Shown piece by piece: positions 1-6,436 of a stretch of DNA of 19,829 nt. Location: contig JBBIII010000049.1 in assembly GCA_037446575.1 (NCBI GenBank), forward strand, positions 1 through 19,829, in the 5' to 3' direction. The notes beneath the pieces were generated by a model. It was given only the letters and a program-made list of their open reading frames with translations. It made no database searches and was not told the DNA's origin. Source of the DNA: JBBIII01 sp037446575. GTDB taxonomy: Bacteria; Bacteroidota; Ignavibacteria; UBA10030. The number at the start of each line of letters is the position of its first letter. The stretch's first letter is position 1. The translations under genes were made by a program, and so were the position numbers.

Positions 1-857
1 TCTTCTTTATCAATTTTTACAACTATAAACCAAGGGGAATGTGGAATTTTTTTAATTGCCGCAAGCACTTCAACACTGCGATAATCTATCCCTTCAACCA
101 CCCCTTCAATTCCTCGAACAGCCATTGCGACTGGCGATCGTTCATCGGAAATTGGGAGACGCAAATTTAAAGCAGCGCCAGTTTTATGGCGAAGCTCATT
201 CAGACACAATACATTATTTCCCTCTCTTTCAACTAATAGACATTCTGAGGTATGACTTAGTACAGGCCAATACTGAATAAGAGGGTACAATTCTATGAAT
301 GGATTTATATATAGAACTATATAACCAATAACCGAATTATTGCTATTTAAAAATGCAGATGCTAAATACATTACTATTTGGTCTTCGTGCATTTGTAAAT
401 CAGAAACGACTGGTCTGCCGGCTTTTTTCGTCTCTTCAAAAACTTTTTTTATTTCTAAGTAATGCGTTTCTGCAAAATCGGGTATAGCAAATAATCGTTC
501 ACCACGCGCGTCAAAAACTTGTATACTTTGGTAGCGTTGATTCTTATACATCGGTAACATAATATTAAACAACTGGCGCTTTGCTAAGGAGAAAGTTTTA
601 GATTGTTGTGCTGAAGCGAGTAATTCTGGTATAAAGGGATGGTTAAACAGATAATTAATATCCGAATGGCGTTCCTTCCGCCAATCGGCAATTTGTTTTA
701 CTTTTAATTCGGCAATTGAATTAAGCTCAAAATACTTATCCGATTTGAAATGATTTTGCTCCCATTGGTAATATAAATAACTGGGAACGGCTATAGCGGC
801 AACTGCTATTAACAAGCTCAGCAATATAAATAAATTTGCTTTATGCGTTGCGCGCAT
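1..857 (-). CDS. Membrane sensor, N-terminal part of a probable sensor histidine kinase (cut by window edge)
   Basis: An open frame of 285 codons runs from the ATG at 857-855 to the window edge without a stop, so the C-terminus is missing. The start is set by a strong Shine-Dalgarno AAGGAGG (863-869 on the plus strand as CCTCCTT), 5 nt upstream. The protein begins MRATHKANLFILLSLL, with one membrane segment at about residues 9-30, then an extracytoplasmic region. That region carries a LKVKQIADWRKER helix (about 51-63), which I know from Cache-type sensory domains of Bacteroidota and deltaproteobacterial PAS sensor kinases, followed by a mixed alpha/beta sensor fold (about 80-285). No second TM, PAS or kinase domain is visible inside the window. 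'Histidine kinase' is therefore an inference from the sensor type and from the neighbouring receivers; a diguanylate cyclase or chemoreceptor with the same sensor is possible. The receiver gene at 1190-1654 is upstream on the same strand. Confidence 0.75.
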   Translation of the reverse strand, partial: MRATHKANLFILLSLLIAVAAIAVPSYLYYQWEQNHFKSDKYFELNSIAELKVKQIADWRKERHSDINYLFNHPFIPELLASAQQSKTFSLAKRQLFNIMLPMYKNQRYQSIQVFDARGERLFAIPDFAETHYLEIKKVFEETKKAGRPVVSDLQMHEDQIVMYLASAFLNSNNSVIGYIVLYINPFIELYPLIQYWPVLSHTSECLLVEREGNNVLCLNELRHKTGAALNLRLPISDERSPVAMAVRGIEGVVEGIDYRSVEVLAAIKKIPHSPWFIVVKIDKE

Positions 858-1189
858 ATAAACCTCCTTGCCTATATTTTTTCAGCAGAGAATTATTCTA
901 AGTTCTATGCCTTTTTTGATTTGAAAATAAATAGGTAGAACACATCTTCATTTCTGTCTATATAGAAATCGTTTTATATCTCTTGTATGCAATATCCCCT
1001 TTTCAGATCACTGTAAAAGAACTCACTTATATACGAGAATATTAAACATTTTATAATGAATGGCAAGTAATGCGTTCATAAAAGTTATTACTGAAAACAA
1101 GATAGGGCAAACTTCTGATTAGTGGTAAAATTTTCCCGCTGTACGTCTAAATTAGCAACAAAATTGACGAATGAACTATATTAGACATG
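858..1189. other. Intergenic region upstream of the sensor gene
   Basis: This 332-bp AT-rich gap has no convincing ORF or RNA. It holds the ribosome site of the sensor gene (863-869) and a small hairpin at 950-969 (8 bp including one G-T pair, 4-nt loop, arms ATTTCTGT and ATAGAAAT). No T-run follows the hairpin, so it is not a good intrinsic terminator. I found no sigma54-type GG-N10-GC site on either strand. The size suggests that the sensor and the upstream receiver are transcribed separately. Confidence 0.5.
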
Positions 1190-1654
1190 TCATCCTGCAT
1201 TAACAATTGAATAAATGATGGGAGGATTTACAAACGATGTATTAGGAACACTAGAATCCACAGGGGGTAAAATATCAACATGCGCCCAACACTTTAGCAC
1301 TGTGATTACATCTTCGAGTTTTACAGGTTTTGTAATATAATCATCCATTCCAACTTCGATACATTTATTTCTGTCATCAGGCGTATCATCTGCGGTAAGC
1401 GCAATTATTTTTGGAGAACACTTATCACAACGTGAAGATAAAATTTTCTTTGTTGCTTCTATTCCATCCATTACAGGCATATGAACATCCATAAATACTA
1501 AATCGTATGAAATTAACTCCACAGCTACTACAGCTTCTGAGCCGTTTGAGACGACATCCGCATCATATCCAATCTGATTAAGCATTCTTAGTAAAATCTT
1601 TTGATTAACAGGACTGTCTTCAGCTATGAGAATTTTTGCTAATGATGTTCGCAT
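1190..1654 (-). CDS. Stand-alone receiver (CheY-like single-domain response regulator)
   Basis: The 154-aa protein is one REC domain (about 5-122) with no output domain. Visible residues are the acidic pair E11/D12, phospho-acceptor D56 in DLVFMDVHMP, T87 in IIALTADD and K109 in YITKPVK, so the phosphorylation site is complete. The segment AEDSPVNQKILLRML and the NGSEAV turn are characteristic of receivers at the C-terminus of hybrid kinases, so it may have been split from one and may take phosphate from one. About 30 residues after the domain (CWAHVDILPPVDSS onward) are proline-rich and match nothing I know. A Shine-Dalgarno-like GGAG lies about 9 nt before the ATG. Gaps of 332 bp downstream and 283 bp upstream indicate its own transcript. 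It probably acts by binding a partner or shuttling phosphate. Confidence 0.9.
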   Translation of the reverse strand: MRTSLAKILIAEDSPVNQKILLRMLNQIGYDADVVSNGSEAVVAVELISYDLVFMDVHMPVMDGIEATKKILSSRCDKCSPKIIALTADDTPDDRNKCIEVGMDDYITKPVKLEDVITVLKCWAHVDILPPVDSSVPNTSFVNPPIIYSIVNAG

Positions 1655-1937
1655 CTCTATATTCTCCTATAATTAATCGATATTCTAAATTAATAGTCAT
1701 TTATTCATAGGATATGCCAAATATTTTAAGGTTGAGATTGAAAACAAATAGGGGATTATATCCTAAATATAGCACAATGCGATAATGTGAGTATTAGGAT
1801 TTTGAATTTTCAACAAATCGGAAATAAATAGTGTGCAGAGGAAAATGCCAATCGATGTAAATTGTACTTCTGAATTCTTAAAAGGAATATAATCTTCAGA
1901 ATTTTATCGGGGATTATTTTTAAAAATTGTGTATTTA
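1655..1937. other. Intergenic region between the NtrC-type regulator and the receiver
   Basis: This 283-bp AT-rich gap holds the leader of the receiver gene. A 7-bp inverted repeat (TTCTGAA 1868-1874 / TTCAGAA 1895-1901) and a 12-bp AT palindrome (1916-1927) lie just past the end of the NtrC-type gene. They could take part in 3'-end formation, but neither has a clear T-run terminator form. No ORF or RNA gene is recognised. Confidence 0.4.
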
Positions 1938-3317
1938 TTATTGTTTATTGGTAAGTCCGAATGTTTGGATTTTAATGTACAAGGTCTTAAGATTAATATC
2001 TAAAATCTTAGCGGCAAGCTTTTTATCCCATCCTACAGAATTTAGCACTCCTAAAATATGAGCTTTTTCTAATTCCTTTAAAGCAACTGGGTTCCCAACC
2101 GTTATAGTGTTTTCATCTGTTTTTTCATTTTCTATTTTTGATTTATTTTCAAAGAACGAGAGAGAAAGATCTTTTACTTGCACCGTTTGTTCTTCTGCAA
2201 TAATAACGGCGCGTTCCATTACATTTTCAAGTTCTCTTACATTTCCAGGCCAATCATACTTTTGTAAAGCTGTAAGCGCTTCCTCAGAAATTTCCCATCC
2301 ATTAATTTCGCCAAATCTTCTTTTAAGAAAATTATCAACTAAGTATGGAATATCTTCTTTTCTTTTCCTAAGCGGGGGTAATTCTAACGTAAATACATTG
2401 ATTCGATATAGAAGATCTTCACGAAAACGACCTTTACTTACCTCTAAATTTAAGTCTCTATTAGTGGCTGATAAAATACGGACGTTAGATTTAAGCGTTC
2501 GCGTGCCGCCAACTCGCCTATATTCGCCGCTTTGAACAAACCGAAGCAGTTTTGGCTGAATTGCCAAAGAAATCTCACCGATTTCATCCAAGAATAAAGT
2601 ACCGCCATCTGCAACTTCAACTAAACCTTTTTTTTCTTTTACCGCGTCTGTAAAAGCTCCTTTTTCATGTCCGAACAGTTCGCTCTCCAATAACGTCTCT
2701 TGCATGGATGCGCAATTAAGCACGACAAACGGTTGGTCACTGCGCAAACTATTGTTATGTATATAATTTGCTATTAACTCTTTACCCGTTCCGCTTTCTC
2801 CTTGTATCAAAACGGCGGCATCGGTTGGCGCAACTTTCATAGCTAAGCGTAACAATTCTAAGACGACAGGATTATGAGTAACAATTTTAGATGCGGCGGC
2901 ACGCCTTGCCAATTCGGTTTTTAACGCAATATTTTGCAAAATAAGCCGTCTTCTTTCTGCGGCTCTTGCTATAGCAGAGACTAATTCTTCTCCTGTGCAA
3001 GGTTTTAGTAAATAGTCATAAGCGCCAATTTTTATACACTCAACAGCAGTATTAATATCATTCATCCCTGTCAGCATAATCACCTGACAATCATAAAAAC
3101 TATTTTTGATATTTTTGAGTACTTCAACGCCGTTAACACGAGGCATAACAATATCGAGCAGAACAATATCATACTGGTTAGAATGAAGCGTATTAATTGC
3201 AGAAACACCGTCATTTACAGCCGTTACTTCATAACCTTCTGTTTCTACCACGCCTTTTAAACCTTCGCTGTAACTTTCATCATCATCAACAACAAGTACT
3301 TTAATGGTTGGTTTCAT
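1938..3317 (-). CDS. NtrC-family sigma54-dependent response regulator
   Basis: The 459-aa protein has the complete three-domain layout of an NtrC-class activator. The REC domain (4-120) has D11-D13, acceptor D55, T83 and K105. The AAA+ sigma54-activation domain (about 145-375) shows Walker A GESGTGKE (173-180), Walker B GGTLFLDEIGE (238-248), the GRFREDLLYRINVF segment (296-309) and YDWPGNVREL (354-363). A Fis-type helix-turn-helix closes the protein (about 414-455, LAAKILDINLKTLYIKI). Such proteins bind upstream sites as DNA-bound oligomers and use ATP to open sigma54 promoters when phosphorylated. The L1 loop that touches sigma54 reads GAFTDA (220-225) instead of the canonical GAFTGA. Purine-rich AAGGAAAAGG precedes the ATG. 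It follows the 3410-4069 gene by 92 bp on the same strand, probably as one operon. The cognate kinase is not adjacent; the NtrY-like kinase at 15450-19313 is one candidate. Confidence 0.95.
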   Translation of the reverse strand: MKPTIKVLVVDDDESYSEGLKGVVETEGYEVTAVNDGVSAINTLHSNQYDIVLLDIVMPRVNGVEVLKNIKNSFYDCQVIMLTGMNDINTAVECIKIGAYDYLLKPCTGEELVSAIARAAERRRLILQNIALKTELARRAAASKIVTHNPVVLELLRLAMKVAPTDAAVLIQGESGTGKELIANYIHNNSLRSDQPFVVLNCASMQETLLESELFGHEKGAFTDAVKEKKGLVEVADGGTLFLDEIGEISLAIQPKLLRFVQSGEYRRVGGTRTLKSNVRILSATNRDLNLEVSKGRFREDLLYRINVFTLELPPLRKRKEDIPYLVDNFLKRRFGEINGWEISEEALTALQKYDWPGNVRELENVMERAVIIAEEQTVQVKDLSLSFFENKSKIENEKTDENTITVGNPVALKELEKAHILGVLNSVGWDKKLAAKILDINLKTLYIKIQTFGLTNKQ

Positions 3318-3409
3318 TTCGACCTTTTCCTTATGTAACTGATTTGTTTCGCTTTAAAAAGAATAATAGCAATACTGTTGAATATAAATTTGAAGATATT
3401 TTAGAACCG

Positions 3410-4069
3410 TCATTTATCAGGGTCAATCATATGGTTGCCCATTGCAGTTTTAATCGATTTTGGCTCTTTAATCATCTGATATTTTCTAATTAATGCTTGA
3501 GCTTCTGATAAAACCTCGCCAAGCTCATCAATAGATTGAATTACTTTTTGTGGTTCGTTTATATTCATTCGAATAACTTGTTGTAATATTTGAGCCGCGG
3601 CAATCGGGTTCCCAATTTTATCTGTTATCGATAAAACCATCTCAAATACAGTATTTTTCCGTTCATTTTCAATTAATACTTTTTGTAAATTTAGAATACG
3701 CACAGCCGCTCTCACTCTTGCAATAAGTTCAGCCGAATCAAACGGTTTAGTCAAATAGTCATCCGCACCTGCATCGATTCCGGTTACTATATCTTCTACG
3801 GTGTTTTTACCAGAGAGCATAATAATATATTTTTGTCTATAGTCCGGCTTCGATTTAATATATTTTAGTATTTCTAAGCCGCTTATATTTGGCATTTGCC
3901 AATCTAAAATTAAAATATCGGGGTTAAATTCATCAATTCTGTTGAAAACATTTTGGGCTTTATTTTCTATTTCCGTGTAATAACGTTCAGCAGAAAGAAT
4001 CAATGAAACACCCTCAGCATAATCTTTATCATCATCTACAATTAATATTTTTAAACTCGATTTTTCCAC
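3410..4069 (-). CDS. Response regulator: REC plus DHp-like tail lacking the phospho-acceptor histidine
   Basis: This 219-aa protein starts with GTG at 4069-4067. An in-frame TAA lies immediately upstream, the first internal Met is far inside, and GAGAG precedes the start. The REC domain (5-125) is complete: D12-D14, acceptor D56 in LILDWQMP, S86 in IMLSG and K108 in YLTKPFD. A helical linker (about 125-142) follows. The C-terminal region (about 140-203) has the look of a two-helix DHp domain, with ITDKIGNPIAAAQILQQ at 148-164. Aligned to the usual H-[EH]-I-x-N-P-[LI], the histidine position is D150, so it cannot be a normal phospho-acceptor. A second helix about 174-200 ends with KEPKSI. No ATPase or DNA-binding domain is present. 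The C-terminal assignment is my inference from the NP motif and helix pattern. It resembles the tail of the divergently encoded 4493-5056 protein. Confidence 0.85.
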   Translation of the reverse strand: MEKSSLKILIVDDDKDYAEGVSLILSAERYYTEIENKAQNVFNRIDEFNPDILILDWQMPNISGLEILKYIKSKPDYRQKYIIMLSGKNTVEDIVTGIDAGADDYLTKPFDSAELIARVRAAVRILNLQKVLIENERKNTVFEMVLSITDKIGNPIAAAQILQQVIRMNINEPQKVIQSIDELGEVLSEAQALIRKYQMIKEPKSIKTAMGNHMIDPDK

Positions 4070-4492
4070 TTATGGCTCTCTATAACAGTTATTATAAGAA
4101 CCTATATTTCAATATGAAACTAATACTAATCTCAATAATTATCAAATATAATTACTGATTTTTCGTATTTACCCAGCTAATCAGTTATGGCATATTTATC
4201 GTTTGGAAAAAAAAATATACAATTGTGAAATTATAGAACACTGATGATCATAATGGGGCACGAACAGAAAAAAACCGTATAAATCTTATTTCATCTGTGC
4301 AACCTTGCCCAAGCATCCCCATTGGGAGAGTTCTATTTTATTTATTATTACAATCACACTAAGTAAATACACTTTTTCAACGCGATTCATTAAACAATGT
4401 CAGAAATATTGAGGCAGATTTAATGAAAAATATTCGGCTCGATATTTGATGCTTTAAAATTATTGTCTAAACACAATTTTCACGGAGTTAAA
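4070..4492. other. Divergent intergenic region between two signalling operons
   Basis: This 423-bp region must carry the outward promoters of both the minus-strand REC operon and the plus-strand membrane-DHp operon. It is AT-rich except for a small GC-richer island at about 4294-4330, which contains an imperfect hairpin or operator-like element (CCCAA 4308-4312 / TTGGG 4322-4326). GATATTTG at 4441-4448 differs by one base from the Bacteroidota -7 element TAnnTTTG and is well placed for the gene at 4493, but I see no matching -33 TTTG. No complete sigma54 site and no small ORF with a ribosome site was found. Confidence 0.45.
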
Positions 4493-5056
4493 ATGAAATA
4501 TCTAAATAAGATTTGGAGACTCGCGAAAGATTTTTTTTCACGCTATCCGGCTGTATTATCTGGGTGCGTGATATATGTATATCTTTTTATTTCGATAATG
4601 CATTATTACGTAAAGGTTAAAACGATACCATTAAATTTCTATGATATATTCACTATTTTTTCGGCATTGCCTTTTATGTGGTTTCTTTCGGTTGCCCTTG
4701 TAAAAATTATAGATGTTAGGGCTAAGTTATATGAGAGTGAACGACAACGTATTTTAACCCAAAAAGAGCTCGAATTACACCAAGCTCAATTACAAGCAAT
4801 GAAGGAGACAGTGAGAAGTCTGCAACATCATATAAACAATCCACTTACAGTAATTATGCTTTCGATGGAAGCGGCAAGTAAAGCCGCCAGCGGAAATCAG
4901 GAAGTTGTCTATTCTTTAACAAAAGCTAAACAGTCCATAGATCAAATACACATTGCTCTCGTTGGTTTTTCATCTATGCAGGATTATAGAACTGAACCCA
5001 TTGATACATATTACGGAAAAATGGTTACTCTAAAACCGACTGCACAAATTCATTAA
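4493..5056 (+). CDS. Two-TM membrane protein with histidine phospho-acceptor (DHp) helix and no kinase ATPase domain
   Basis: I chose the ATG at 4493 because CGGAG (4483-4487) sits 5 nt upstream; an in-frame TTG at 4463 would add ten residues but has no such site. The 187-aa product has two membrane segments (about 20-38 and 50-73), a charged coiled coil (74-108, with RAKLYESERQRILTQKELE) and then SLQHHINNPLTVIMLSMEAA, a textbook H-x-I-N-N-P-L phospho-acceptor helix with H112 (or H113) as candidate site. A second helix (about 137-165) could complete a DHp hairpin. The protein stops about 75 residues after the histidine, with no N, G1 or G2 box, so it cannot bind ATP as a kinase. It may be a membrane-tethered phosphotransfer protein in the style of Spo0B, or a scaffold; this is inference. 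The TPR-REC gene follows 17 bp downstream. Confidence 0.8.
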   Translation: MKYLNKIWRLAKDFFSRYPAVLSGCVIYVYLFISIMHYYVKVKTIPLNFYDIFTIFSALPFMWFLSVALVKIIDVRAKLYESERQRILTQKELELHQAQLQAMKETVRSLQHHINNPLTVIMLSMEAASKAASGNQEVVYSLTKAKQSIDQIHIALVGFSSMQDYRTEPIDTYYGKMVTLKPTAQIH

Positions 5057-5073
5057 ATTAAAAGGGAAAAATA

Positions 5074-5976
5074 ATGAATACGAATTCACAGTTAAATAAT
5101 GTACAATCAGCCCAATTGACTCAAGTTGATGAAAGAAAGAAGCTTGCGAGTTCGGCTTTAAAACGAGTAGATCAACATATTAAAGCCAACGAATTTCAAA
5201 AAGCGTTATTAGAAATTACAAGCGTAAAAGAAATTGACCCAACCAACGTTTATGCCTTAGCTCTTGAAGAACGAATAAAAACGCTCCAAGATGAGCTTGC
5301 TAAGCTAAAACATCAGAAACAGGATAATGATGTAAAATTGCCAAATATTGGAGACAAAAAAGATAATGAGAAAGTAGTAAGCGAGCACAAAACTGAAGTT
5401 TTACTAGTTACATCCAAATCTGGTAATTGCAATATATCGCCTTCTAATATTACGATCAATACAAATAATCAAATATCTAATAAAATAACTGCCAATGAAC
5501 TTGCACATAGTACAAATGCAAGTAATTCTGTTGTTCGCAAAAAACCAACTGTTGTTCTGATTGATGATGATCTCACGTTGTTAGCAGTCCTCAGCTCAAC
5601 GATTGAATTCGGGGGGTTTGATGTGATTTCTTTATCCACATCTGACGAAGCGTATGTATTGCTTAATAAATTAACGCCAGATATTATCGTATGCGATATA
5701 AATCTTGAAACATCAACTATGGGCGGATTTACTTTTTATGAGAAAATCCGCCAAATTGGAAAACTTCGGTATGTTCCCTTCGTTTTTCTTACTGGACTGA
5801 ATGACGACGCATTAATACGGACTGGAAAAGAAATGGGTGTAGATGATTATTTGACAAAGCCAATTAAGGAGCAAAACCTATTGGCTTCGATACGCGGAAA
5901 AATCAAGAGATATGAAGAACTTGGTTTAAGAATATCACAACAGAATTTCAATCAATGTAAAATTACTTCTTTTTAG
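5074..5976 (+). CDS. TPR-like repeat, disordered linker and C-terminal receiver domain protein
   Basis: In this 300-aa protein residues 21-80 form helices with TPR character (ANEFQKALLEITSVKEIDPTN followed by YALALEERI), a pattern used for protein binding. Residues 82-155 are Lys/Asn/Ser-rich and probably disordered. Residues 157-285 are a REC domain with D164-D166, acceptor D208 in IIVCDINLE, T240 in FVFLTG and K262 in DYLTKPIKE. The beta3-alpha3 loop has an insert (ETSTMGGF), so the usual MP pair after the acceptor is absent, although the phosphorylation residues are kept. There is no DNA-binding or enzymatic output, so output is probably through the TPR partner surface. AAAAGGGA precedes the ATG. 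It lies 17 bp after the membrane DHp gene, so the two are almost certainly co-transcribed and may be a phosphotransfer pair. Confidence 0.88.
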   Translation: MNTNSQLNNVQSAQLTQVDERKKLASSALKRVDQHIKANEFQKALLEITSVKEIDPTNVYALALEERIKTLQDELAKLKHQKQDNDVKLPNIGDKKDNEKVVSEHKTEVLLVTSKSGNCNISPSNITINTNNQISNKITANELAHSTNASNSVVRKKPTVVLIDDDLTLLAVLSSTIEFGGFDVISLSTSDEAYVLLNKLTPDIIVCDINLETSTMGGFTFYEKIRQIGKLRYVPFVFLTGLNDDALIRTGKEMGVDDYLTKPIKEQNLLASIRGKIKRYEELGLRISQQNFNQCKITSF

Positions 5977-6436
5977 AATACCGCTTATGTTATTTTTTTT
6001 ATGATAAATTAAATCCATTCTTCTCTGTCTAATATCTACACACACAGAAGTAAATAAACCTAATTTTATTTGAGCAAATTAATTAGCCAGAGTGCCCATT
6101 AGTTAAAAAATATCAGAAAATCCGTTTTGGTGAAAATACAATTCACGGTTTTTGCAAGTATGCTATTTTTTTCTGAATTCTATATTTAATGCAATACTAC
6201 CACAAGACTTATTAAACATATTTTTTATTGATCGTTTTAGTCTTCGATATTCTTTTCCGTTTTTTCGAAAGTACAAATTCAGTGAATTTGTTTTTTTTTA
6301 TCGGATATACATGTTCTTCGGTTTTTACTTAAAAACAATAAACATTTTGCATCTCTTCTATAAATCCTCAAAAGCATTCTTTCAATGGCACGGCAGTAGT
6401 AATTCTATAATTAGAAAATAAACAAAAGGAAGTGCC
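5977..6436. other. Intergenic region upstream of the surface-protein operon
   Basis: This 460-bp T-rich region has a run of eight T at about 5993-6000, shortly after the stop of the TPR-REC gene, but no strong stem before it. A phenylalanine-rich open frame at 6152-6421 is not convincing: it has no ribosome site, no ATG start, and a composition explained by T-runs. The only notable signal is the sigma54-like element at 6386-6401. The ribosome site AAGGAAG of the next gene lies at the end. Confidence 0.5.
6386..6401 (+). promoter_or_regulatory. Candidate sigma54 (-24/-12) promoter
   Basis: TGGCACGGCAGTAGTA matches the -24 half of the sigma54 consensus (TGGCACG) exactly, and the spacing to the -12 half is correct. 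The -12 half TAGTA keeps T, G and A of TTGCA but has T in place of the conserved C. Predicted transcription would start near 6412, leaving about 25 nt of leader that includes AAGGAAG before the ATG at 6437. Support comes from the position and from the NtrC-type activator in the same window; the mismatch at the -12 C is the main weakness. Confidence 0.35.

Noticed and set aside
950..969. Hairpin as a terminator for the stand-alone receiver gene
   Set aside because: The stem is AT-rich with a G-T pair, lies over 200 bp from the stop, and has no T-run in the needed direction.
1830..1852. Sigma54-like TGGCA...GC on the minus strand upstream of the stand-alone receiver
   Set aside because: Spacing between GG and GC is 11 instead of 10 and the rest of the consensus is poor.
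2107..2535. Plus-strand open frame of 142 codons inside the NtrC-type gene
   Set aside because: It lies antisense to the conserved AAA+ and Fis domains and shows no protein-like features. Other antisense frames (for example 56-280, 8282-8635, 11178-11654, 18310-18669) are shadows for the same reason.
3308..3493. Small plus-strand frame across the gap between the two minus-strand regulators
   Set aside because: It has no ribosome site and overlaps the end of the REC-pseudoDHp gene antisense; there is no protein similarity I recognise.
4463..4492. TTG start extending the membrane DHp protein by ten residues
   Set aside because: The ATG at 4493 has a well-spaced CGGAG site and gives a more normal N-terminus; the TTG has none.
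6152..6421. Phe-rich 89-codon open frame before the surface-protein gene
   Set aside because: It begins with TTG, has no ribosome site, and its composition is explained by T-rich intergenic DNA; it also overlaps the sigma54-like site.
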